A DNA stretch of 64,000 bases from Pseudoalteromonas citrea. GTDB lineage: Bacteria > Pseudomonadota > Gammaproteobacteria > Enterobacterales > Alteromonadaceae. This document shows positions 7,984 to 15,197 of this stretch, in pieces. A model generated the notes under the pieces. The model did not search any database. It saw nothing but the letters and a program-made list of their open reading frames with translations, and was not told the DNA's origin. The stretch is from assembly GCF_000238375.3 (NCBI RefSeq), contig NZ_AHBZ03000021.1, forward strand, positions 496,001 through 560,000, in the 5' to 3' direction. The translations under genes were made by a program, and so were the position numbers. Within the stretch, counting starts at the first letter, position 1, and every line of letters begins with the position of its first letter.

Positions 7984-8177
7984 TCGCTCAGCCCCCCATA
8001 ACAATTATTAACAGGTGCCGCCATCCAGTTGATAAGCAAACCCGAGTCACGGCGCGCTTGCTCGTGTTGCTGTGTGATAATTTCGGCTTCTGCAAAGTCA
8101 GCCTGATTCGGCGTGTCGCGATTGTGATAAAACGCGTTCATTTGTGCTGTGTCATTTACAAATTCTGCTCTGTTCAT
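7980..8177 (-). CDS. Small early-operon prophage protein
   Basis: The 65-residue product (beginning MNRAEFVNDTAQMNAFYHNR) is polar with no clear domain. It overlaps both neighbours by 4 nt in the early operon. Confidence 0.5.
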   Translation of the reverse strand: MNRAEFVNDTAQMNAFYHNRDTPNQADFAEAEIITQQHEQARRDSGLLINWMAAPVNNCYGGLSE

Positions 8178-8434
8178 TTCTCCACCTTAAAGCTACTAGA
8201 CAAATACAAAACACCGTAGCCCCTCCCGCCCGTTACTATTTGAAACCCCCACTCGCCAACTGGCTTTGCCCCTCGCTTTAATACGAAGCCCTTCTTTTTT
8301 GCTTCTGTTTTTGTCATACATTCAACAGGGAGTTTTTGACGCTGAGAGTCATCTATATGAAATTTCTTGCCATCAATTAAACATTGGCAAACGTAAATTT
8401 TTAGCTCTAGTTCTGCTTTTAATTTCTGGTTCAT
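8174..8434 (-). CDS. Small early-operon prophage protein
   Basis: I chose the ATG at 8434 (MNQKLKAEL), one base after the previous TGA, with GGGGCG upstream. A start 4 codons earlier is possible. The product of about 86 residues mixes basic and beta-like stretches (VGEWGFQIVTGGRGYGVLYL). No family is recognised. Confidence 0.5.
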   Translation of the reverse strand: MNQKLKAELELKIYVCQCLIDGKKFHIDDSQRQKLPVECMTKTEAKKKGFVLKRGAKPVGEWGFQIVTGGRGYGVLYLSSSFKVEK

Positions 8435-8435
8435 A

Positions 8436-8681
8436 TCACGCCCCATTATTAATTAACTGCTCGTGTGCTTTGTCATGCAATTCACACGCTAAAACATCAA
8501 GATAATGAGCGATTTTGTGCAACCCTTCCTCATGCAGCATGTCAACAAAATCCAATGTCCGTTTAGCAAAAAGTAAGTCACCTTCCGGATCGGAAAGATG
8601 TGTCTTTTTGATTATCGTTTTGATCACTAGCGCTCTTCTAATTGCAGCATTTAACCACAAAAAATAAAGATTCGACTTCAT
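8436..8681 (-). CDS. Small early-operon prophage protein, helical
   Basis: The 81-residue product (beginning MKSNLYFLWLNAAIRRALVI) looks all-helical with His-rich helices. It overlaps the upstream gene by 4 nt. Unknown function. Confidence 0.5.
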   Translation of the reverse strand: MKSNLYFLWLNAAIRRALVIKTIIKKTHLSDPEGDLLFAKRTLDFVDMLHEEGLHKIAHYLDVLACELHDKAHEQLINNGA

Positions 8682-8881
8682 ATCACGCCCCTTCTTGCCA
8701 GAATGCTCGCGCTTTGAAGCGCTGATAAATCGGTGTATTCACTGATTTGTTTTGTGCGAACTGGGCGCTTAGGCTTTTTCGGGAAAAACTTTTCTTGCAG
8801 CGCTTTGATTTTTGCGTGCTGACTTTCCCAGTGCTTTGGATCAGTTATAGGGGTTTTGGTTTGAACGATATATTGACTCAT
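8678..8881 (-). CDS. Small basic early-operon prophage protein
   Basis: The 67-residue product has a Lys/Pro-rich basic centre (KFFPKKPKRPVRTK) that may bind nucleic acid. It overlaps the Cro-like gene by 4 nt. No family is recognised. Confidence 0.5.
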   Translation of the reverse strand: MSQYIVQTKTPITDPKHWESQHAKIKALQEKFFPKKPKRPVRTKQISEYTDLSALQSASILARRGVI

Positions 8882-9249
8882 AAATCACCCACCATACCTC
8901 GATCAACACCCAGCTCTTCACTTATTGCTGTAATAAAATCAAGCTTTTCTTTCTCTGATGCATCATTACTGATTGCTAGCAAGGGCCTTCCTGTTTTTTG
9001 CCCTTTTAGCATCGAAAAAGCATAAGAACCGGATTGATTTTTATAGCTTTCAAATTGAGCGTTCAAATCGCTAATGCAAACGTCTCCATTTGTGAACTTT
9101 TCTATCTCTCCGGCAGCGCAATCAGGTACTTTACGGTAGCCATAAATATAAGCTGTAACCGCTGCACTTGAGCGCCTCAAATAAGCAGCTAACTGGGCCT
9201 TTACAAATTCGCTATCATCCTGCTTTTTTATCCATGTTAATAACCTCAT
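8878..9249 (-). CDS. Cro/YdaS-like regulator, first gene of the early operon
   Basis: The ATG at 9249 follows AAGGTGTGT; a GTG two codons earlier is less likely. The 123-residue product has a helix-turn-helix-like N-terminal half (QLAAYLRRSSAAVTAYIYG, then RKVPDCAAGEIEKFT) matching the Cro/YdaS pattern in which KVP precedes the last helix. It is the promoter-proximal gene of the leftward lytic operon and lies opposite a CI-like gene, so it is probably the lytic-side repressor. The C-terminal half is not recognised. Confidence 0.6.
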   Translation of the reverse strand: MRLLTWIKKQDDSEFVKAQLAAYLRRSSAAVTAYIYGYRKVPDCAAGEIEKFTNGDVCISDLNAQFESYKNQSGSYAFSMLKGQKTGRPLLAISNDASEKEKLDFITAISEELGVDRGMVGDL

Positions 9250-9404
9250 ACACACCTTGTAATTTAATTTGTAAGATACAATGATGTAAATGTAATATAT
9301 TACAAATATATTAGCAAGCGCATTTTTAGTTTTAAAACTAGATTTGATTGCTTGTGTATACAGTTGTAATATCTAACTACTAGGTATTAGAAAGGTAATC
9401 GTGA
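9250..9404. promoter_or_regulatory. Divergent promoter/operator region of the lysis-lysogeny switch
   Basis: This 155-bp AT-rich region separates the Cro-like and CI-like genes. It contains a perfect 14-bp palindrome TGTAATATATTACA at 9,291-9,304. It also holds TTGTAA-type half sites near 9,258, 9,268 and 9,364. These are good operator candidates. A similar TAATATTAC-type palindrome lies before xis-int. Confidence 0.6.
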
Positions 9405-9842
9405 ATGGGACCACCAAATTGGCTAAACAAGGTTAAGCACTTAATGCGCGAACAGGGCGTTAAGCAAATTGATCTTATGAGTGTTTTTGGCGTCAAAAGC
9501 CAAGGCGGGGTTAGTCACTATTTCAGCGGTCGCAAACAAGCTTCGCCTGAACAACTCCAGTCGCTTGCAAGCCTCTTTTCCGTTGACGTATCACTTTTGA
9601 CAACTGAAACTAAAAGCCAGTCAAGCGCATACGCGATAGATGCAGCGGCACTCACAGAGACATTTCAAACACTAGCACGCATTGATGACTTTTCTGATGA
9701 TGAAATATTTGCGTTTTTCAAGGTGTATGAAAAAATGGGTGGCGCAAGAATAGCAGAGGCTTACGACGTTATCACAAAGCTAAACAAGCAAAGAGAAGAA
9801 GAACTCGAAAACAAACTATTTAAACTAAAAAAGGCCCAATAA
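9405..9842 (+). CDS. CI-like prophage repressor
   Basis: The 145-residue product has an N-terminal helix-turn-helix (about residues 8-60, with KQIDLMSVFGVKSQGGVSHY as the HTH core) and a C-terminal coiled-coil-like tail. It lacks a LexA-type peptidase domain, so control by RecA-stimulated self-cleavage is not expected from sequence. It is divergent from the Cro-like gene and probably maintains lysogeny by binding the palindromes between them. A strong hairpin terminator overlaps its stop codon. Confidence 0.7.
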   Translation: MGPPNWLNKVKHLMREQGVKQIDLMSVFGVKSQGGVSHYFSGRKQASPEQLQSLASLFSVDVSLLTTETKSQSSAYAIDAAALTETFQTLARIDDFSDDEIFAFFKVYEKMGGARIAEAYDVITKLNKQREEELENKLFKLKKAQ

Positions 9843-9854
9843 AGGGCCTTTTTT
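9827..9854 (+). terminator. Rho-independent terminator, probably bidirectional
   Basis: An 11-bp perfect stem AAAAAAGGCCC/GGGCCTTTTTT with a 6-nt loop overlaps the end of the repressor gene. The A and T runs on both sides mean it could also end the converging membrane-protein operon. Confidence 0.85.
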
Positions 9855-9866
9855 ATAATGGTTCCA

Positions 9867-10145
9867 TTACTTTTTAGTTGATTTTTCTTGCTTTAACTGC
9901 TCCATCACTTCATCTCTACGTCTCAACATAATTACTTGAGAAGCGAGACTATCAGAGTTTACCGCATCAACATGAAGACCTATCGCCTTAGCTTTTGCAT
10001 ATGTGTCTAAGCACACAATATTAGTAAACTCTATCCCTTCGTTTGATTCAGTATACAACCCCTTGGCTGCAACCACCTCTCTAACGACTAAATAACTTGC
10101 AATTAAAACAATCCAAAACATGGCTAAGCTTGTAAAGAAATCCAT
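9867..10145 (-). CDS. One-helix membrane protein of the prophage moron operon
   Basis: The 92-residue product has an N-terminal transmembrane helix (LAMFWIVLIASYLVV) and a soluble, charged C-terminal part. It follows a 5-TM protein gene by 20 nt and both follow a double-glycine peptide gene. It may be an accessory or immunity protein, but no family is recognised. Confidence 0.5.
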   Translation of the reverse strand: MDFFTSLAMFWIVLIASYLVVREVVAAKGLYTESNEGIEFTNIVCLDTYAKAKAIGLHVDAVNSDSLASQVIMLRRRDEVMEQLKQEKSTKK

Positions 10146-10165
10146 CTATAACACCATTCAAAGCT

Positions 10166-10669
10166 TTAACTAGTAAAGCGCTTATCTTTATTAGCAACGA
10201 TAATACATGTCACACACACAAAAACCAACAAAAAATTAACACCAACAATTACAAATGTATACACGCTTGATGTGTAATCTGTGCTGAACATTGATTTTTC
10301 AGTGAATCGAATTAAGTGTACAAAAGCCTGTATTGCATATAAATAAATCGAGAACACAGCCACTTTGCTCAATTTTACTTTTACTTTCAAATGCAGCCAC
10401 CTAGTTAGTGACATTGCTAAAATGTAAATCGAAACAAAAGAAAGATGCCATACGGCCTTTGACATTGCACCTTCACCACTTGATGCAATTGCGTATAGAT
10501 ATGGCGTCAATACGTTCATTAACAACGCAAAAACAACCAAGCAACTTAGCAATATGCTGTAACTATCGAGTCTCTTAAACAGAAATAGATACATAAGCCA
10601 TAACAGCACATATGCTAATACAACATGCTCTCCTAAAGACAGTAATAATTGCTCAAATGAATTAAACAA
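10166..10669 (-). CDS. Multi-pass membrane protein, candidate immunity protein
   Basis: The 167-residue product has about five hydrophobic segments (for example VVLAYVLLWLMYLFLF and FVIVGVNFLLVFVCVTCIIV). It appears to start at TTG 10,669 behind AGGAGG, which overlaps the stop codon of the peptide gene, so the two are probably translationally coupled. Its position directly after a double-glycine-leader peptide is that expected of a bacteriocin immunity protein. Superinfection exclusion is the main alternative, because such genes are common between a repressor and an integrase. Confidence 0.5.
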   Translation of the reverse strand: MFNSFEQLLLSLGEHVVLAYVLLWLMYLFLFKRLDSYSILLSCLVVFALLMNVLTPYLYAIASSGEGAMSKAVWHLSFVSIYILAMSLTRWLHLKVKVKLSKVAVFSIYLYAIQAFVHLIRFTEKSMFSTDYTSSVYTFVIVGVNFLLVFVCVTCIIVANKDKRFTS

Positions 10670-10677
10670 ATAACCTC

Positions 10678-10821
10678 CTACGGCTGCGCTTTGCCCCTTG
10701 GCTCATAGCTTGCACTCCTAGCCTGACGCATTACAGGATCCAAACCGCTCCCTCCTGTTCCACCCGTAACTTTTCGCAACTCAGTCTTTGATAAACAATG
10801 TAATTTTTTACGATTACTCAT
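10678..10821 (-). CDS. Double-glycine-leader peptide, candidate prophage-borne bacteriocin precursor
   Basis: A 47-codon frame starts at ATG 10,821 behind AAGGAGAT and ends TAG at 10,678. The product begins MSNRKKLHCLSKTELRKVTGG. Residues 10-21 (LSKTELRKVTGG) fit the classical double-glycine leader consensus LSxxELxxIxGG, cleaved after GG by peptidase-containing ABC exporters. The predicted 26-residue core is Gly-rich at the start, basic, and has no Cys. No exporter is in the window, so export would need a chromosomal transporter elsewhere. The membrane-protein gene next to it may give immunity. Confidence 0.6.
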   Translation of the reverse strand: MSNRKKLHCLSKTELRKVTGGTGGSGLDPVMRQARSASYEPRGKAQP

Positions 10822-10879
10822 AGCAAAATCTCCTTAATGCTCAAATTAACTTATATTAAAAATTACAGCTTTGCAAAAT

Positions 10880-10930
10880 AATATTACAAATAACTTGACT
10901 GAAATAACAAATATTACGTAATATTTTACA
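10880..10930. promoter_or_regulatory. Palindromic operator candidate upstream of xis-int
   Basis: A perfect 18-bp palindrome AAATATTACGTAATATTT lies at 10,909-10,926, about 85 bp before xis. A related half site (TAATATTACAAA) lies near 10,879-10,890. The core resembles the palindrome in the repressor switch, which suggests that the same repressor controls integration. Confidence 0.45.
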
Positions 10931-11011
10931 CACAAAACCGATTGCAACCCAATAGTAGCAAATCTAACCCTCGTTAAATAGAGATGTTGAAATTACATTT
11001 AAGGAAGTTAA

Positions 11012-11245
11012 ATGAACAAAGTAAAAGCGACAGAACATGTATACACAGCCAGAGAATATGCCGAACAAGTTTGTTATGGCAAAGTAACATATTTTACCGT
11101 TCGAAACTGGGTAAAAAAGTGGCTCACAGAGGGCGGTTTACCCTCTGATCACCGCCTTATAACACTGCCCAATGGTCGTGTCCTCATCGTAGTAAATGAT
11201 GCTAACGATAGAGATTTACTAAATCACTTAGTAGCAAATAGGTAG
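11012..11245 (+). CDS. Excisionase-like DNA-binding protein
   Basis: The 77-residue product is a small winged-helix-type protein (YTAREYAEQVCYGKVTYFTV followed by RNWVKKW) of the kind that directs excision by tyrosine integrases. AAGGAAG precedes its ATG. It ends 3 nt before the integrase gene, so the two form an operon. Confidence 0.65.
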   Translation: MNKVKATEHVYTAREYAEQVCYGKVTYFTVRNWVKKWLTEGGLPSDHRLITLPNGRVLIVVNDANDRDLLNHLVANR

Positions 11246-11248
11246 AAA

Positions 11249-12466
11249 ATGACACCTCGTAGAAGAGTTGAAGGCCGTGATGAATGGCCCGAAGGACTGT
11301 ATAAAAGGAAAATGCGTGGCGTTGACCGATATTTTTTTAAAACTGAAACGGGTAAAGAAATCTTTTTCCCGGCTAATACTCCTTTTATCGAAGCATATCA
11401 GGCCGCACAGGCCTACAACGAACAATATCGCAACCCATTAACCATGCTTGCTGTCAAAATGGATAAGTACAATCGTCCACTTAATGAATGGAGCAAAATA
11501 ATATTACGCAGAATTAAAAATGAGGAGGAACTGGGCGAGAATGCATTAAGTACATTTGAAAAAGATACTGACAGGCTGAATGCTCTTTTTGGCCATGTTT
11601 TAAGTAAAGAGATCACTCCAGAGCATACAACCGAGTATCTAAATCATTACTGCGCTGGTAAATCAAAGAATGTTTATAACCGAAAGTTGAGCTTTTTGAA
11701 TAAGTTCTTTAGTTACATGATGGATGAGCAAGCAATTACTACTCACCCCAGCATTGGTAAAAAATGGCGTAAAATAAAGCGCGTTGAAAAACAAAAAGCC
11801 CAAGCAGACTTAGACAAAGAAGGTTATATCGCAATATATGACGCTGCACCAACGTGGCTAAAGGTTGCTATGTCGATCTGTTTGCAATCAACACATGCAG
11901 TAAAAGAATTGCACAGGCTTAAGCATAAAATTGCTAAACCAAAAGCTGGAGAATGTGGCTGTGTCTGGTTTAAAGAGCCAAAAGAAACATGGTGTGATTT
12001 AACCAGTAAAAACGTGGTTATTTATGGCAATATGTATATTCACAGACATAAATCTCAGCATAAAAAATCTAGTTTCGTGTGTATTCCAATTACTGAGGCT
12101 TTAAAGTCTGCCATTGACCTATCTAAAACAGACGGGCTAATTTGCCCTTACATAGTCAGACGCAAACCCACACGTAACAATAAAATCTCAAAACACTGTG
12201 ATCACCGTTTTCAGATCACCAGCAACAATATTAGCCGTGGTTTTTCAAAAGTACGTGATGAATTAGAGTTGTATTCGCATTTACCCAAAGAAAAGCGCCC
12301 TACCTTTCATGAAATACGAAGACTATCGGCTCGAATACTGCTTAATGCGGGGTCTAGCCCTTCTCAACGTATGGCCCATTCAGACGAAGCCACAACCAAA
12401 ATATATACCGATACCAATGATATTGAGTGGACAGAAGTAGCGCCATTGAGTGTCAGGTTTGATTAG
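11249..12466 (+). CDS. Prophage integrase (tyrosine recombinase)
   Basis: The 405-residue product has an N-terminal arm-binding-type region, a core-binding domain and a catalytic domain. The C-terminal HEIRRLSARIL and MAHSDEATTKIYTD supply the HxxR, the next conserved His and the nucleophilic Tyr. The first catalytic Arg is less clear and probably lies near residue 220. It reads toward the tRNA-Pro fragment at 13,385, its presumed right attachment site. Confidence 0.8.
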   Translation: MTPRRRVEGRDEWPEGLYKRKMRGVDRYFFKTETGKEIFFPANTPFIEAYQAAQAYNEQYRNPLTMLAVKMDKYNRPLNEWSKIILRRIKNEEELGENALSTFEKDTDRLNALFGHVLSKEITPEHTTEYLNHYCAGKSKNVYNRKLSFLNKFFSYMMDEQAITTHPSIGKKWRKIKRVEKQKAQADLDKEGYIAIYDAAPTWLKVAMSICLQSTHAVKELHRLKHKIAKPKAGECGCVWFKEPKETWCDLTSKNVVIYGNMYIHRHKSQHKKSSFVCIPITEALKSAIDLSKTDGLICPYIVRRKPTRNNKISKHCDHRFQITSNNISRGFSKVRDELELYSHLPKEKRPTFHEIRRLSARILLNAGSSPSQRMAHSDEATTKIYTDTNDIEWTEVAPLSVRFD

Positions 12467-12487
12467 TATTATTTAATCAAATCTGAC
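12452..12487 (+). terminator. Hairpin at the integrase 3' end
   Basis: A 14-bp stem (GTCAGGTTTGATTA with TAATCAAATCTGAC, one imperfect pair) overlaps the integrase stop codon. It lacks a clear T-run, so it may be a weak terminator or an mRNA-stabilising hairpin. Confidence 0.5.
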
Positions 12488-12545
12488 CATTGTCTCCTAT
12501 TAAGGGTTTACTTTTGCAATGTTCGACTTAGCTGTTGATAACCTT

Positions 12546-13151
12546 TTAACTATTATTCGCTATAGGATCTTCGACAATCTTCGTTGAAAGTTGTGCAAAA
12601 ACTTGCTCAAGGACCTCAATCAAATGGATAATTAAATTAATGCTAAGTTCCCAAGTCAAAAAATCCACTGCCTTACCATAAAGAAGATTGTAAGTATTTC
12701 CATTAAAATAAAAAACACTATCTTCTTTACTTACATTCGGAAAGTAGAAGCCATTGTTATGAATGCAATTTCTAAGTTCTTTCGCAAGAAGAAACCCCTT
12801 GTTAGATTCTGGCGTTACACATTTTTCCAAATATTTATGAATTTTACTATTTTGTTCATTTTTCGGTAGTGTACGAATTATTATTTTGATAGCACTTTCA
12901 AACGTTGAGAATAGTGTGATAAAGAAATCATACCTAACTCGTCGCTCTGCATTATCACGATCCAAATCCGAGATATCATTCCGATTCAAAATTTCAGGTG
13001 AACTAAGCAATACATATACTCTAACTTGCGCTAGCATTATTCCAAATGTAGTACTTCTCACATCTGAAGGATGAGCCCCATTGGCTAGCTCATTGCAACG
13101 TATCAGTTTTTCCTGAATTTTTCTAAATGATGCGCTTAATATTTCAGTCAT
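12546..13151 (-). CDS. HEPN-like protein, possible defence cargo
   Basis: The ATG at 13,151 follows AAGGT. The product of about 201 residues is mostly helical and contains KELRNCIHNNGFYF, the RN..HNNG pattern often seen in HEPN-like proteins of defence and toxin loci. The spacing of the Arg and His differs from the strict Rx4-6H motif, so nuclease activity is uncertain. It lies between int and the attachment fragment, a usual place for cargo genes. Confidence 0.5.
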   Translation of the reverse strand: MTEILSASFRKIQEKLIRCNELANGAHPSDVRSTTFGIMLAQVRVYVLLSSPEILNRNDISDLDRDNAERRVRYDFFITLFSTFESAIKIIIRTLPKNEQNSKIHKYLEKCVTPESNKGFLLAKELRNCIHNNGFYFPNVSKEDSVFYFNGNTYNLLYGKAVDFLTWELSINLIIHLIEVLEQVFAQLSTKIVEDPIANNS

Positions 13152-13384
13152 ATTTAACCTTGTTATAATCAGATACAAGACAGCGCACAACGTTTCTCGC
13201 TGCCGAACACAACTCTTAAAAACGCCCTATTATACAGTATTTCAACAAATACTCCTTTTTTTAACATCATGATTTTTTTATACAAAACTTTGCTTCTGAT
13301 GTAAGTTTCAACTCTATGAAACATAGCTCTAGTTGGTTTTAACCATTTGAATATATTGAATTTAAACGAGGAAGAGACTGCAAA

Positions 13385-13431
13385 ATGGGGTGTCAGGGGT
13401 CGCAGGTTCAAATCCTGCCATACCGACCAAT
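13385..13431 (+). repeat. Attachment site: tRNA-Pro(GGG) 3' fragment, left copy
   Basis: The 47-bp sequence is identical to 24,339-24,385. It holds the anticodon loop with GGG, the variable loop, the T arm (GCAGGTTCAAATCCTGC) and the 3' acceptor strand ending ACCGACCA of a tRNA-Pro(GGG). The bases to its left do not form the 5' half of a tRNA, so it is a duplicated att core and not a working gene. Confidence 0.85.
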
Positions 13432-13510
13432 CTTTTCTCCTCCAATTCAATTAGTTAACTCTAACAGCATTCTAAAATGTAGCGTTCCAACTGAGTTAAT
13501 CTTATTTTGG

Positions 13511-13560
13511 TGTAGCATATATGTAGCCTATTCTACTTCTACATTTTAAAGCTACATACA
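13511..13560. promoter_or_regulatory. Integrase arm-type repeats, left end of element 2
   Basis: AGCATATATGTAGC at 13,514-13,527 recurs at 24,182-24,195 near the other end. CTACTT/CTACAT motifs follow here, as near the right end. These are candidate arm sites for the element's integrase. Confidence 0.45.
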
Positions 13561-13591
13561 TACTACGTTTATTCCCCTAAGTTTATATCCC

Positions 13592-14698
13592 TTAACACTT
13601 AATACCCTGAAGGGAAGCATACTTAACATCTTTAATTAAGTGATTATACTTCGCTACTGTTTGTCGAGTGAGTCCCGTTTCGTTTGCAATGTTCTTCTGA
13701 GTAAGCTTTTGACCCTCAGTGCTTAACTTGCAGAGAGCTTGTTTGATCAACGCCTCAGATGTTTCACGTCTTTTCTGATGGGTATACCGCGCCCCTTCAC
13801 GCTGAGCGAGTGCAGTGGATTGAATGGGTATTTGATATAGCCATGTTCCTGCTACCCCTCGATTATGGTTAGGAAAGTATTTTTGCCAAGTCCAAGACGC
13901 TACGCTTTGAGTGATCGACTGCAATTCTTTGTACTTCAGAGGAGATTCTTTTGCTAAGCCAAAACCATCAAAGTTATTCAAACTTTCAGCAACCCCAAAC
14001 AAATGTTTTTGCCAGTCTTCAAATCGCCAATTTTCTCTGGCGTAGTTAACTCTTTTATAAGCAGTGAAGCGTAGTTGGTGAAACAAATAACAATTACGGG
14101 AATTTGCAACTGCCCCCCAGTCAAACCCATGACCATACTCCCTTGTAGGCTTATGTAGGAAGTCATTTAATTCGTTGAGGCTGTATTCATGCGCATGTAA
14201 GAAAGTCGTTTTCCAGTGAGGATGAAGCGGGTTTTTGCATAAAGGTCCTGTATAGCCCTCATCTGCTCCAAGTTTGATTCGCATAGCTTGGTTTACATAC
14301 TTCAGAAACGCGATAGGTTTGCGCCTGCCTTTAAGGCCGGTTGTAACGCCCTGAATAGCATAAAGCAGATGCGCACCTCCTTGATCCCCTACCCTGCCAA
14401 ATTTACATATAGATGGGCCGCTAATAATAATGTTCGGTGGGGGTAGTAATTTGTCTTCCCAAGAAAATGCTGATTCATCATCTATATCAAAAATCAGCCA
14501 ATATTGAATAGCTTTTGGGTTCACTTGAACATGAAGATATTCAACTAAAGCTATTTCACCATAACGGTAACGGCCCATTGTTATATCGTCATTAGTGCAG
14601 AGTGTTCTTGGTGGTGTGGTTCTATACAACCTTTGAATTAGCTGTTCTCGTGCGCACAAAGGCATAACAGGAACTAGCTGTTCTGCATTATTTGTCAT
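13592..14698 (-). CDS. ColE2/RepA-type replicase (primase-like Rep)
   Basis: I chose the ATG at 14,698 (MTNNAEQLV); an upstream ATG ten codons earlier lies inside a hairpin. The 368-residue product has the features of the plasmid Replicase family: an N-terminal catalytic part with YWLIFDIDDESA, GRVGDQGGAHLLYAI and ADEGYTGPLCKNPLHPHW, then a PriCT-like region and a C-terminal HTH (KNIANETGLTRQTVAKYN). Such proteins prime replication at a short origin in ColE2-type plasmids and some satellites. The gene implies that the excised element can replicate. Confidence 0.75.
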   Translation of the reverse strand: MTNNAEQLVPVMPLCAREQLIQRLYRTTPPRTLCTNDDITMGRYRYGEIALVEYLHVQVNPKAIQYWLIFDIDDESAFSWEDKLLPPPNIIISGPSICKFGRVGDQGGAHLLYAIQGVTTGLKGRRKPIAFLKYVNQAMRIKLGADEGYTGPLCKNPLHPHWKTTFLHAHEYSLNELNDFLHKPTREYGHGFDWGAVANSRNCYLFHQLRFTAYKRVNYARENWRFEDWQKHLFGVAESLNNFDGFGLAKESPLKYKELQSITQSVASWTWQKYFPNHNRGVAGTWLYQIPIQSTALAQREGARYTHQKRRETSEALIKQALCKLSTEGQKLTQKNIANETGLTRQTVAKYNHLIKDVKYASLQGIKC

Positions 14699-14704
14699 AA
14701 AATA

Positions 14705-14761
14705 TCCGTGTTGGAGTATATTCAACACGGCAGGCGGATAGTTTGGTCGCTTACGCCTGCC
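14705..14761 (-). promoter_or_regulatory. Structured leader upstream of the replicase gene
   Basis: Two adjacent inverted repeats lie just before the replicase ATG: CCGTGTTG/CAACACGG (14,706-14,730) and GGCAGGCG/CGCCTGCC (14,729-14,761). ColE2-type rep genes are usually controlled by an antisense RNA acting on the leader, so a similar control or an attenuator is likely. The antisense promoter was not identified. Confidence 0.5.
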
Positions 14762-14772
14762 GTATTCGCAAG

Positions 14773-14991
14773 CTAAGCAACTTCGCCGTACTTTCTTAGC
14801 CAGGCCTCTAAAGTAGACTCTTCAAAAAGCAGCTTTCCACCTATTTTTATTGCTTCTGGCGCAACTTTTTTAGCAAGATCAGAATCACCTTGCTTAAGTG
14901 CAGCTTTGCGTCTATTTCGGATATTGTACAAATGCTGCGGTGTACAGTTTAAAAACCTTGCAGCTTCTTTTGTGGTAATAAATGCGGACAT
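14773..14991 (-). CDS. AlpA/excisionase-like HTH regulator
   Basis: The 72-residue product has a MerR/AlpA-type winged helix (FITTKEAARFLNCTPQHLYN, followed by a basic stretch and IGGKLLFEESTLEAWLRKYG). AlpA-type proteins activate integrase genes or act as excision factors in P4-like elements. It lies directly upstream of the replicase and probably shares its transcript. Confidence 0.65.
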   Translation of the reverse strand: MSAFITTKEAARFLNCTPQHLYNIRNRRKAALKQGDSDLAKKVAPEAIKIGGKLLFEESTLEAWLRKYGEVA

Positions 14992-15197
14992 GAACCCTCC
15001 TAAAAACCAAACCTGTTAAATACGTATCAACTGTGCTTTTTACAAAAAGCCCTAAGTTTCCTCACTACGTGTAACAGGCAGCCAATTAGAAGCGCCTTTT
15101 TTGATACTAGTCTGAACCAGTACATCTAGGCTAAGATACGATTAGTTAAAAGTAAAGCGTTTATTAACTGCTTAGTTATAAATAGGAATAAAGGAAT

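Larger units (their letters stand above)
1..13384. mobile_element. PM2/FLiP-like tailless prophage (left end outside window)
   Basis: The late genes (capsid, packaging ATPase, small membrane proteins), an HUH replication gene and an early small-gene operon all read leftward from a divergent repressor switch near 9,250-9,405. Moron genes and a rightward xis-int pair lie on the other side. A double-jelly-roll capsid, a HerA/FtsK-type ATPase and an HUH Rep together are the known signature of corticovirus PM2, its prophage relatives and the ssDNA phage FLiP. The right boundary is inferred to be the tRNA-Pro fragment at 13,385; the left boundary is not in the window. No tail or terminase genes are seen. 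Whether the virion holds ssDNA or dsDNA cannot be told. Confidence 0.8.

Noticed and set aside
13385-13431. Complete tRNA-Pro gene
   Set aside because: Only the 3' half is present; no D arm or 5' acceptor strand can be formed from the bases to the left. The same holds for 24,339-24,385.
13169-13450. Open frame of 93 codons across the tRNA-Pro fragment
   Set aside because: Its N-terminal WQDLNLRPLTP is the familiar spurious translation of tRNA 3' DNA; the frame is not a gene.
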